This document shows, in pieces, positions 1 to 8,960 of a stretch of DNA of 64,000 nt. Under the pieces are notes generated by a model. It was not told the origin of the DNA, did no database searches, and saw nothing but the letters and a program-made list of their open reading frames with translations. This stretch comes from Prostheceraeus crozeri. Taxonomy: Eukaryota > Platyhelminthes > Polycladida > Euryleptidae. The DNA is taken from assembly GCA_907163375.1 (NCBI GenBank), contig CAJQUW010016167.1, forward strand, positions 62,001-126,000. Reading direction: 5' to 3'. How positions within the stretch are numbered: the first letter of the stretch is position 1; the number at the start of each line of letters is the position of its first letter. Both the position numbers and the translations under genes were made by a program.

Positions 1-19
1 TATTCGTAGAGCCAATGTG

Positions 20-208
20 CTATATGTAGTGTCTATATGTAGAGCCATCGGAGGAGATCACAGTCTGTTGGTCGTTTACTTCTTCATGAAGAGTTTGCTG
101 GTCTTCGTCGTCACTTCCGCTTGAAACGTTCGCATCAGAGAGGACCTCGATACTCACTTCTTCATCACTTTCCACGTCGCTGTCTCCTGAGTTGTCCGAA
201 TCAATCAT
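20..208 (-). pseudogene. acidic ORF fragment cut by Harbinger insertion
   Basis: A short minus-strand open frame (62 codons) is rich in Asp, Glu and Ser. It begins next to the Harbinger left end. On the far side of that element (from 5867 upward on the minus strand) a compatible frame reaches the insertion point, so one open frame would cross the empty site if a single CTG target triplet is kept. A TATAAAAG-like box lies near 5972-5980 and an ATG at about 5911. An acidic start downstream of a short basic stretch resembles the N-terminus of piggyBac-like transposases, but no catalytic domain is visible because the window ends, so this identity is a weak inference. Confidence 0.35.
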
Positions 209-211
209 CTG

Positions 212-345
212 GGGCCGTATGCTAGAACAATTCCTAAGATTTTTATCTTAGAATCCTAACTTAGGGGTTCGCTAGGTGAAATCTTAGTCGGTATGCTTGA
301 ACGTTCCCTAGCAATTCCCTAAGTTAGGGGACTCTCCCTAAGTTC
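212..345 (+). repeat. Harbinger left terminal inverted repeat
   Basis: The inverted end is paired with about 5735-5864. Beyond the outer 19 bp, both arms repeat a GGTATGCTNGAACG-like motif and many CCTAAGTTAGG palindromes. These are likely binding sites for the element's transposase or Myb-like protein. Confidence 0.85.
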
Positions 346-1084
346 ACTTGATTGGCAGATCACCGGACTGCTGCAGCTGTGTTTATTTTCACACCCTGAC
401 AACGAATTGTCTCACCAACTGCAGTCGGCGATTGATTGACGGTGAAAAAAACAAATTGAAAAAATATCAGTTACCGACAAACTGGAACTGCAGTTGTATT
501 CATCTTGTTGTTACGATGAAGACAACGTTTCGTTTATCAAAATCGATGCAGTAGTTCCAAAGTTATGTGGAATAATACATTTATCCTCAAAGTGTGCACG
601 TCTTAATTACTCAACTAATGAGTGAATACCGTGGACTTATCGTCAACACAAAAGTTGTCGAAACATGAAATTGGCGATAGCTCAGCTAATACTGCATCAA
701 ATTAAACAAAATAGACTGCATTATAATCGTCATCTCATGATTGAGAAGATGGTGCCACCAGTTACTAACATAGATATAGAAAATGTTTTACCAGCATTTA
801 TTATTACATGAGTTGATGTTGTACTGGTAGATTTCAACAACCAATCAGAATGGAGCGCACAGCAAATATTGCAGATTCAATCTTATCATGCAAATGATGA
901 ATATAACAGGACGCATCCGACCCATTATTAGCTTCCAACAAAGATCTTTATTTTTACGAACTTTCACTGCAAAAACTGTTAACATTTGGTTGAATTTATC
1001 GTTAGTTCAAATGTTAAATTTAATACTCGCATTTGCTAATGTTCAAGAGTAATATATGATCAAAGAATATGGTCAAAATATCTA
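346..1084. other. Harbinger internal non-coding region
   Basis: This is sequence between the left inverted end and the nested mariner. Open frames are short and have no protein-like composition. I see no gene here. Confidence 0.6.
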
Positions 1085-1086
1085 TA

Positions 1087-2914
1087 CAGGGTGAGGCAAA
1101 AGTCACGCCCCAGTAAAAAGAAAAGGAATTTTTTGTTATTCTTCTATTTTTATTATATGTACATCTAATTATCACTGGGGTACAACACAAGATGCATTCA
1201 GCAGTTCATAATAACACTTCAAAACTTCAGTCAATGAGATGTTCGAATTGCTTACCGTCAGCAGCAATGCAGTGTTGCAAACGCATTGTAAAAGCACGTA
1301 AAACATTGGCCAAGTGGGTAGGAGTCACTCTGCCACATTCATTCATGATATTTTCTTGCAGTTGTTCGATTGTTCGTGGTCGATTATTGTAGACTACAGA
1401 CTTCAAGTGACCCCATAAAAAATAATCTAAGGGGGTTAGATCGGGAGACCTTGCTGGCCATGGCAAAGGACCCGCCCTACCGATCCAGTGATTCGGAAAG
1501 ATTTCATTCAAATATTCACGAACTTTTCTGGCGTAGTGGGCTGGAGCTCCATCCTGCATAAACCATACATCATTCAAATCCATTGCATTTCTGATTGCAG
1601 GAATGATATTTTGTTGCAACATTTGCAAGTAAGTTTCACCATCTACTGTGTCATGGAAGAAAAATGGACCAATTAGTCTTTGTCCAAGAATGCCGCACCA
1701 GACCATGATACGAGGATCGTGTTGAAAGTGCATTTCCTGTGACCAGTGTGGATTTGATTCAGCATAAAAACGGCAGTTTTGACGATTCACATGGCCATTT
1801 AAATGGAAAATTGCCTCATCCCCAAAGGCTATATTGGATACAGATAGTTCATTATTCTCAACCCGTTCAAACGTTTCCATTGCAAAATTCATTCTCAAAC
1901 CATAATCTTCTTCATTTAGTCCATGTGTCAATTGTAGCTTATAAGGATGAAATTTATGGCTTTTTAAAATTCTGTTAACTGCCCTTTGACTGATTCCTAC
2001 TTCGGCCGCGACTTTCCGTTGTGATTTGATTGGACTTTTACTAATTGTTGCTAATGTAAAAAGAGTATTTTTCATCATCGTAGATGTTCTTGGACGTCCA
2101 CTCCTTGGAGCATCGGCTACATTTCCAGTTTGTTTTAAATTTTTCCAACAATCTGGATATCGTTCTCTGATCCACTGTTTTATCTGGGTGACGAGCCTGA
2201 AAAATGTCACGTGCTTTTCTCATAGAGCAATAACCATCGCCAACGATAAGAATCAACTCGATTTTATCTTCTGTAGACAGTGGCATTGTTAGTGAATAGA
2301 AAATAAACAAACAAAGATTTCAATCAATAGCTGTGAGCCTGCGACTAAATTTGCAATCTAACAGCTAGATGGAAGACACTTGCTCTAACATTAAACTCTG
2401 TAATGGCGAAAATTCTTTCACTTGATTATTGGTATTTCACGACAGCCAATTAAAACTGGCTTATTCAACGAGCTGCCGGTTGCGTCACACAAGTGGCTCA
2501 CACAATCTCGAGCCAGGGAAACCTCGAACGACGTTTAGGGGAAATCGCCTCACACACCACAAACAATGCACACATCATTCTACGCGTTAGTTATCTGGCC
2601 TGCGGCGCTAACTGACACCTTCCATCTTATTGTCCGGCAAGGCTTCTTATCGGGCCTCGTTGAATAACAACATTTACGGACAGAGAGTTGGATGTAAATA
2701 ATCAACTCCGCAATTTAAAAACATACACATGTGGCGCTAATCTCATTGACTAATCGACTATTGAACTGTTGAACGTCTGAAGTGTTATTATGCACTGTTG
2801 AATGCATATTGTGTTATACCCTAGTCATATTTAGATGTACATGTACATATTTAAAAAAATGAGTGACAAAAATTCCCTTTATTTTTGCTGGGGCGTGACT
2901 TTTGCCTCACCCTG
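1087..2914. mobile_element. Tc1/mariner element, DD41D type
   Basis: Inverted ends start CAGGGTGAGGCAAAAGTCAC and are flanked by TA at 1085-1086 and 2915-2916, the usual mariner target duplication. The element is 1,828 bp and lies inside the Harbinger element between its left end and its transposase, so it arrived later. It carries one transposase gene on the minus strand, broken by a 1-bp frameshift. Confidence 0.92.
1227..2286 (-). pseudogene. mariner transposase (DD41D), frameshifted
   Basis: The cut-and-paste DNA transposase of the nested mariner. The start is the ATG at 2286, giving MPLSTEDKIELI followed by a helix-turn-helix (RTISRLLEKFK). The frame then breaks in a T run at 2133-2136: one extra base shifts it, and the second frame resumes with TGNVADAPRSGRPR. 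The catalytic domain follows: GDEAIF (first D), QDGAPAHYA (second D), and SPDLTPLDYFLWG (third D) after 41 intervening residues. That spacing marks a DD41D branch, not the usual 34. Without the extra base it would encode roughly 350 residues, normal for the family. The single lesion could be real decay or a homopolymer error. Confidence 0.9.
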
Positions 2915-3262
2915 TAGATAGGAAGAGTGAAAAATAATTAAAAACCACTAATTAAAAAGATAACCTGTATTATTGATATTGGAATACTTTGGCAATACAA
3001 TCTTATACCTTGAGCTGCAAATAATGCAAATTTAGAGTGATCACTATTGCATGCTTCACTTTTCATAATGCTATAATTACATGTAAACTCTTATACTCTC
3101 ATAAACCAACACAAAGTCTTCCTCGTGAATTGAGATTAGTCGACTTAAATCAAGATAATGTGTCGTCAAATACAACCTTCTATTTTCCAATATAGATGAT
3201 TATTTTTGAAAACGACTTAATTCACTAGAGTGACAATGCAAATAATATTGTGTATACGAAAA

Positions 3263-4402
3263 TTACTGGAAATTCAACATCGATACAAGGTCCAACTTAA
3301 AAATAAGGAAATTAAAGAAAGTAGATCTGTTTATTATTTCTCGCTGGCGTTCCTTTCCATCGTTCGCCGAAGTTTCCGCCGGGTATTGATCATACGGATC
3401 ATTTTCCTGCATAATAGTCATATTTCTGATCTTCTTTGTTTCTTTCTTCAGCACGATATCTTCTGGAGTTGGAAGTCGTCGAGCTACATTGTGTAGCATT
3501 GCACAGACTGTTATGACTTTGCACACCTTAGTTGATGTGAAGCGCATATAATTTAGAATAGGCCATCTCCTCTTCAAAACCCCAATGGCCCTCTCAACCG
3601 TGCATCTGGCTTTCTTGTGTGATCTGTTGTATTTGATTTCTCCTTGACTAGTGGTCGGCGTCTCGGTGATTGGTGTCATTAAATGTTTTAGGAGAGGATA
3701 TCCAGAATCACCAAGTATTACACCTCCAGGTAATTGAGGTAGCACACCGGTTTCAAACTTTCTATATAGGGCGCTTGTTCGAAAAATATGCGCATCATGG
3801 GTGCAGCCAGGCCAACTTGCGACTAAATCAATGATCAGCAAATCATGGCCATTCGTGACGAGTTGAACGTTGACAGTGTGATTACCACTACGATTTACGT
3901 ATGACTCCTCAAATTGATGGGGCGCCTGTATCTCCACATGGGTACCGTCAATAACGCCCTCTACACAGGGAAAACCATACTCATTGAAATTAGTCAATGC
4001 ATGTTCTTGTGCTTCTCTGTCTGTAGGTCATTTGATGTATTTCTTTGCAAATTCTATCAAAACGTTAATCACACGCCAAAACACCCTCGACACGGTACAC
4101 TGCTTGATGGAATGCAGATCAGCAATCGTCAGTTGAAAAGTTCCTGTTGCAAGAATTCTTAATGTTATAAGAAATTCCAGTGAAGAAGGTAATGGATTGC
4201 CACGTTGATTGGCATGATCCAATCTATTTGATATCAGTTCTAGGATATCCTTAAACATTTCACGCGTTAATCGAAATCGGTCTCGAAATTCAATGTCATC
4301 TAAATAGTCCAGTGGATTTTGGTAGTCCCGTAGTGGTCTCGGAATTGTCAATTTTCCCGTACTTAAATAATGTAATGTTGATAGCTCCAATAGTTCTTCC
4401 AT
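3263..4402 (-). pseudogene. Harbinger DDE transposase with one in-frame stop
   Basis: The transposase of the enclosing Harbinger element, on the minus strand. The ATG at 4402 begins MEELLELSTLHYLSTGK. The N-terminal helical region (FRLTREMFKDILELI) runs to a TGA at 4028-4030. The same frame then continues with PTDREAQEHALTN and the DDE_Tnp_4 domain: VIDGTHVEI (D), GDSGYPLLKHLMTP (D), and CTVERAIGVLKRRWP (E). The codon at the stop is probably a former TGG. Apart from it the frame is open for about 380 codons, near the family's usual length. It faces the Myb-like gene across about 260 bp. HARBI1-type proteins are domesticated relatives. Confidence 0.92.
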
Positions 4403-4665
4403 TATCAAGAAGCAGATGAGAACAGCAGTGACTATGAAAACCTTCTGATTGTTGTTGAGTGTGATCCAAAATTATTTTGTGACTGTCGTTTCAATATGTG
4501 AGTCATCATAGTAACACCTGTCAAAAAGAAAGAACGCAGCTGCTTACATCTTATTTTTGGTAACGTGTGGTTACTCGTCAGTAACAATATCTGTGCAACT
4601 TTATATTTTCATTTGAAATATACGCACGAAGCAGTGACAATCAGTTTCTGTTGTATCCGTAGGCC
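4403..4665. promoter_or_regulatory. divergent promoter region between Harbinger genes
   Basis: This 263-bp spacer separates two head-to-head genes, the transposase (minus) and Myb-like protein (plus), so it must hold both promoters and 5' UTRs. No strong TATA box stands out; AT-rich stretches lie near 4600-4622. Confidence 0.5.
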
Positions 4666-5319
4666 ATGAGCATGAGCAAAGAAGCAAAACGACTTCCAAA
4701 TTGGAAGCAAACAGAAATCGAACTGCTGCTTAGAGCAATTCTGAACCGCAAGAATATCCTTTTCGCGGCATTCTCGTCCAACGTTACTCATGACCGTAAG
4801 AGTAAAGCATGGGAGAACATTCGTGAGGAGCTCGCAGCGGCAGGCTGGCCAGATCGTCCTATCGAAGCTCTCAAGAAGAAATATGAGAAGGTGTTGGCTG
4901 ATACCAAGCAAGCATACGCCAATAAGAAGCAAACCGGAGGACCTCCAGTGGATTGGAACCCGAATTATGATATCATACTTGATATAATCGGAAAAGAAAA
5001 TCCAAAGCTGACGTCCATTCCTGATGGGATGGACACCAGCGATCCTCCTGCGGAAATCGCAACCGATGTTGATGAGCTTGAGACCAATAAACAAGTTTCC
5101 AACTTCAACCCAACGACTTCGAGAAAGCGCCCAATCAACGATGCCTCATCTAAATATTTTGAGCTCTTGGAAATCGAACATCAAAGAAAGATGGGCCTCT
5201 ACGGCTTGAAGGAGAAGAAACTCCGCTTGGAAATTAAGTTACTAGAGAGACAAATGAAGGAAGATGGAGTACCAGAAGTGAACAGTGCTCTTTGTGACAG
5301 CTATTCTCTTCTTACGTAA
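4666..5319 (+). CDS. Harbinger Myb/SANT-like accessory protein
   Basis: The second Harbinger protein, 217 residues. In characterised Harbinger systems it binds the subterminal DNA and helps the transposase enter the nucleus and reach the ends; that role is carried over from the family. Residues about 9-95 form a Myb/SANT-like trihelix domain with spaced aromatics: LPNWKQTEIELLLRAI, KAWENIREELAAAGWP and ALKKKYEKVLADTK. The middle is acidic and low in structure. Residues about 160-200 form a charged coiled coil (LKEKKLRLEIKLLERQMKED). The frame is open from ATG to stop with no lesion, unlike its partner transposase. An AATAAA signal follows at 5391. Confidence 0.88.
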   Translation: MSMSKEAKRLPNWKQTEIELLLRAILNRKNILFAAFSSNVTHDRKSKAWENIREELAAAGWPDRPIEALKKKYEKVLADTKQAYANKKQTGGPPVDWNPNYDIILDIIGKENPKLTSIPDGMDTSDPPAEIATDVDELETNKQVSNFNPTTSRKRPINDASSKYFELLEIEHQRKMGLYGLKEKKLRLEIKLLERQMKEDGVPEVNSALCDSYSLLT

Positions 5320-5390
5320 ACAAATTCGCCTTCAATTTATATACTAAGCTTAGCTGTATAACATTAGTTTTTCAACAGTGTAACTGATCG

Positions 5391-5396
5391 AATAAA
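5391..5396 (+). terminator. polyadenylation signal of Harbinger Myb-like gene
   Basis: AATAAA lies 72 bp after the stop codon of the Myb-like gene. Confidence 0.55.
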
Positions 5397-5734
5397 ATGT
5401 ATTAAACCAGCTGGTGATTTATTGATAGCCTACAATAATTATCTAACAGATAATAAGTGTCATCGTAATCAAAAACTTTGCATACGGGGTAAAGCGTCAA
5501 AAAATTGTTGGGAAATGAACATAGGCACTATATACCTGTTAGATAACAGTGAATCTAAACCACTATTGAATTGGTTTAACTGATTTCGTCCATACATAAA
5601 ATTTGTTGAAGAATTGATATATATTTCCTGACTTAGGGGCGGGTCTAAGTTCTCCTAGATTTCGTCAAGATTTTGTGATTTAATTCCTCTGATTTTTTTC
5701 CTAACTTCGTTTCAGCATACCAATACTCCCTAAC

Positions 5735-5864
5735 CCTAACTTAGGTACCCCCAGCGATCCCCTAAGATTTTTTTCCTAAGTGAGTGGGGGTGACGTTCAA
5801 GCATACCACCTAGGATTTTTCCCCTAACAAATCCTAAGTTAGGGGTTGTTCTAGCATACGGCCC
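5735..5864 (-). repeat. Harbinger right terminal inverted repeat
   Basis: This is the counterpart of 212-345. In reverse complement it starts GGGCCGTATGCTAGAACAA and carries a second GGTATGCTTGAACG copy about 70 bp inwards and a third diverged copy near 5715-5728. The arms are diverged in detail but keep the same order of motifs. Confidence 0.85.
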
Positions 5865-6059
5865 CTGCAGTCTAACTCTGCGGAGAACCGCCTTGCCATA
5901 TTTGAGTAAGATAAGAAATCGCGCCGAATAGAACACCGGTGTATACACAGACTAAAACAAGGAAGTAATCGCAAGCTTTTATATCGAGACACAGCAGTGT
6001 GACGCAGACAAGTATACAGCAATTTGCCGATACTGTCTCCCACACACATACGCGCGAGA

Positions 6060-6267
6060 ACAGTAAGTCCATGTCCATTGCGTTTTTAGCAGTAGGTCCA
6101 TGTCCAACTAAAATCAACTCGTACTCGGTGATGGAACTATTATTTTCCGTATATGTTATCAATAAATTATCAAGATGCAATAGAGAATAGAATGATATTA
6201 ACAAGAATTATGCAAACAAGATGAAATATTTTTCTGCAAAATGCATAGTCGACAGTAAGTCCATGGC
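6060..6267 (+). repeat. left cluster of GTCCATG terminal repeats
   Basis: Three direct copies of [AG]CAGTA[AG]GTCCATG are at 6060, 6089 and 6252. The inverted counterparts are at 21047-21095. Confidence 0.6.
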
Positions 6268-6822
6268 ATTTTTTATTAAATGTACTCTCTATGTTGAACA
6301 GAACGCAAAACTACAAGTCCATATCATTTCACATATGAAAATTGAGCTTAAGCTACTCGACTATCGGCATAACTGATAGTCAAATCCTGTAGCCTAGACC
6401 TCAAGCATTTGTTACTGGTAGGCCTATACTATAGGATAGTCCCATACCGTAGGCCTTCTGGGTGATGGAATAACAAGGCCTATATATACTTTCAATATAC
6501 ACTACTATCAAGAAAATCGATATGTAGGCCTAATAATGGATAAATCAGAATTATTGCGCAAAACATGGTACCGGCAAAATAATCTAAAAAACCTTCGTCG
6601 ATGGCATCCATTAAATGCACTCTTAAATAAATTGTTACAGAACGCAAAACTACTAATCCATGTCATTTCACAAGAACATCATTAAGCCATAGCCTATATA
6701 CAAGCATAATTGATGGTAAAATGTACCGGTATAACAAATCCTGTAGCTTAGACCTAGAATTTGTTACGGGTAAGCCTCGACACAGTCCCGTGCCGTACAA
6801 AGTGCTTAAATATGTATAAATA

Positions 6823-8613
6823 CGAGGGTCGTTCCGAAAGTAATGCCTCCTAATTTTTATCAAAAAAAGTAAAAGAGATACGGGTATGACACTTATACCA
6901 TCAAAACAAGCTTGGTTTTGTGTACCAGAATCATTATTTTCATAGACATAACATCAATGAACGCCATTATAGAGATAAATGAAAACAATCAATATAAAAT
7001 GAGACGACGAAAATTTTCACACAAGTTATCTATTTTTCGACATATTCACCACAAAGTTGAACACACTTTTGCCAACGATGAACAAGGGCCGTTATCCCTT
7101 GCTGGTAAAAGGCAGCTCCAACTGAGGCAGTCCACTGCTTTGCAGCTCTGATGACGGCGTTCTTATCTTCAAAGTGCTGACCTCGCAAACCGTCCTTCAG
7201 TGGCCCGAACAAATGAAAGTCCGATGGAGCCAAATCGGGGCTATACGGTGGATGCGGCAGCACAGTCCAGCCGAACTTCTCGATGCAGTCTCGTGTTCTT
7301 ATGCTTGTATGGGGTCTGGCGTTGTCGTGCTGTAAACAGAATGTCTTCTTCTTCTCTGGCCGCTTTCGAGAGACGCGGTCCTTAAGCTTTGTCAACGTCT
7401 CGATGTAGCGGTCTGAGTTGACAGTTGTCCCAGGCTCCAAGAAGTCCAATAAGATGATGCCCTTGTTGTCCCAGAAGACAGTACACATCACTTTTCCGGC
7501 AGATGGCTGCGTCTTAAACTTAACCTTTGATGGTGAGTCGGTATGATGCCATTCCATAGACTGCCGTTTCGACTCAGGCTCGTAGTGGTGACACCACGTT
7601 TCGTCACCAGTGACGATTTGGTCCAAGAAACACTCGCCTTCTGTCTGGTATCGACTCAAGAGCTCTCGACTGACAGTCACACGTTGATCCTTGTTTTCTT
7701 GCGTGAGCATGCGTGGAACCCACCTGGTACACACTTTCCTGTACCCCAAAGTCGACAGCATCATCTCTATTGCTCCGACACCAACATCCAAAACCGCTCG
7801 CATTTCTGTGATCGTCATCCTTAGATTCTCGCGAATCAGCTGGTCGAGGCGCTCTGTGTTTTCATCATTGTTGGCAGTGGAAGGTCGTCCTGAACGAGGT
7901 TTATCACACCCATCTGTGTCGCCGCATCGAAATCGGCGAACCCATCTCCTTACTGAGCTCACGTCAACCGCTTCGGTTCCATAAACATTGACCAAGCCCC
8001 GATGAATGTCAATTGGCGAAACGTTTTCAGCGGTTAGGAATTCAATGACACATCTCTGCCTTTGACGGACGTCCATGATTAATTTGATAATTTGATTCCA
8101 ACTACTGCTTAAGAGATGTCTTGTCAACAGATTTTCTTCGTATCGTGACGCAATTCGAATAAACAATGCAATACTGCTTCAATCAATCAATTTGATTTCA
8201 CCAACCTCATCGGGACGCGCGGCATCCGTGATTTCATCAGCTTTTTCGACGCGCGCGCCTTAAAGTGTGACGGTTACACGACTTCAGTTCCTCGCTTATG
8301 GCGTCGATACGTGAAACATAGACTTCAACGTCTGGTTATGACAAATGGTTTCAATCTGATCATAAAGGACAGAAACCATGGGTTCGCCGGAGTCCGATGA
8401 AAGGTTAAAACAAAGGTGAAAATTTTCGTCGTCTCATTTTATGTTGACTGTTTTCATTTATCTCTGTAATGGCGTATATTGATGCTAAGTCTATGAAAAT
8501 AATGATTCTGGTACACAAAACCAAGCTTGTTTTGATGGCATAAGTGTCTTTTCCGTATCTCTTTTACTTTTTTTGATAAAAATTAGGAGGCATTACTTTC
8601 GGAACGACCCTCG
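6823..8613. mobile_element. mariner element (DD34D) with long inverted ends
   Basis: The ends start CGAGGGTCGTTCCGAAAGTA and are flanked by TA at 6821-6822 and 8614-8615. The inverted similarity continues for about 190 bp on each side, much longer than the ~30 bp usual for mariners, with a few mismatches. The 1,791-bp element carries one uninterrupted transposase frame. It is inserted in the second of three direct repeats. Confidence 0.95.
7030..8076 (-). CDS. mariner transposase, DD34D, apparently intact
   Basis: A 348-residue cut-and-paste transposase with no lesion. The start is the ATG at 8076 (MDVRQRQRCVIEFL); the frame extends further upstream, but mariner proteins begin at this point. 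Residues 1-110 hold two helix-turn-helix motifs (SSVRRWVRRFR and MTITEMRAVLDV) joined by a GRP linker (KPRSGRPST). The catalytic core has VTGDETWCHHYEPESK (first D), LQHDNARPHTS (second D), and YSPDLAPSDFHLFG (third D), with 34 residues between the last two. The WVP[HR]xLT signature appears as WVPRMLT. Length, motifs and inverted ends with TA duplications make this the best candidate for an active transposase in the window. Confidence 0.95.
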   Translation of the reverse strand: MDVRQRQRCVIEFLTAENVSPIDIHRGLVNVYGTEAVDVSSVRRWVRRFRCGDTDGCDKPRSGRPSTANNDENTERLDQLIRENLRMTITEMRAVLDVGVGAIEMMLSTLGYRKVCTRWVPRMLTQENKDQRVTVSRELLSRYQTEGECFLDQIVTGDETWCHHYEPESKRQSMEWHHTDSPSKVKFKTQPSAGKVMCTVFWDNKGIILLDFLEPGTTVNSDRYIETLTKLKDRVSRKRPEKKKTFCLQHDNARPHTSIRTRDCIEKFGWTVLPHPPYSPDLAPSDFHLFGPLKDGLRGQHFEDKNAVIRAAKQWTASVGAAFYQQGITALVHRWQKCVQLCGEYVEK

Positions 8614-8960
8614 TACTTCCCTTATATACTTACTTTGGTGACGTAAGCCTACTGGGCGATGGAATAATACATAGCCTACTAGATTTCAGTACAAACCAGA
8701 AAATCGAGTAAGTCTAATTAAGAATTAATCAGAATTATTACGCAAAACAAAGAAAAATTATCTATAAAACCTTAGTCGATGGCATTTACTAAATGCACTC
8801 TTATTGTTACAGAACGCAAAACTACTAATCCATGTCATTTCACATGAAAATAAAGCATTAAGCCCTATCCACAGGCATAACTAATGGTTGTACAAATCCT
8901 GTAGCCTATACTCTAATATCTGTTACAGATGCAAAAACATAGTACTTCCAACTCCTAAAT

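Larger units (their letters stand above)
212..5864. mobile_element. PIF/Harbinger DNA transposon
   Basis: The ends are inverted copies of GGGCCGTATGCTAGAACAA, and the triplet CTG directly flanks both ends (209-211 and 5865-5867). A 3-bp duplication fits Harbinger elements, although TWA is the more usual target. Inside are the two standard genes of the superfamily on opposite strands: a DDE transposase (minus, 3263-4402) and a Myb/SANT-like protein (plus, 4666-5319). A mariner is nested at 1087-2914, so about 3.8 kb is Harbinger sequence. One in-frame stop in the transposase suggests it is no longer autonomous. Confidence 0.9.
6240..8960 (+). repeat. three ~310-bp direct repeats, interrupted by mariner
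   Basis: Units start near 6240, 6548 and 8722. Each contains a GAACGCAAAACTAC...TCCAT core, followed by TCATTTCACA and AATCCTGTAGC. The second unit is split by the mariner: it breaks off at 6820 and resumes at 8616 with a YGGGYGATGGAATAA segment. Divergence between units is moderate. Confidence 0.7.

Noticed and set aside
5834-6204. Overlapping minus-strand frames across the Harbinger right end
   Set aside because: Parts that run through the inverted end are accidental; only the segment up to the insertion point may be coding, and that is treated with the fragment at 20-208.
6240-8960. Retroviral LTRs, because direct repeats surround a coding element
   Set aside because: The element between them is a mariner with its own inverted ends and TA duplications; the repeats are older tandem units without LTR features.
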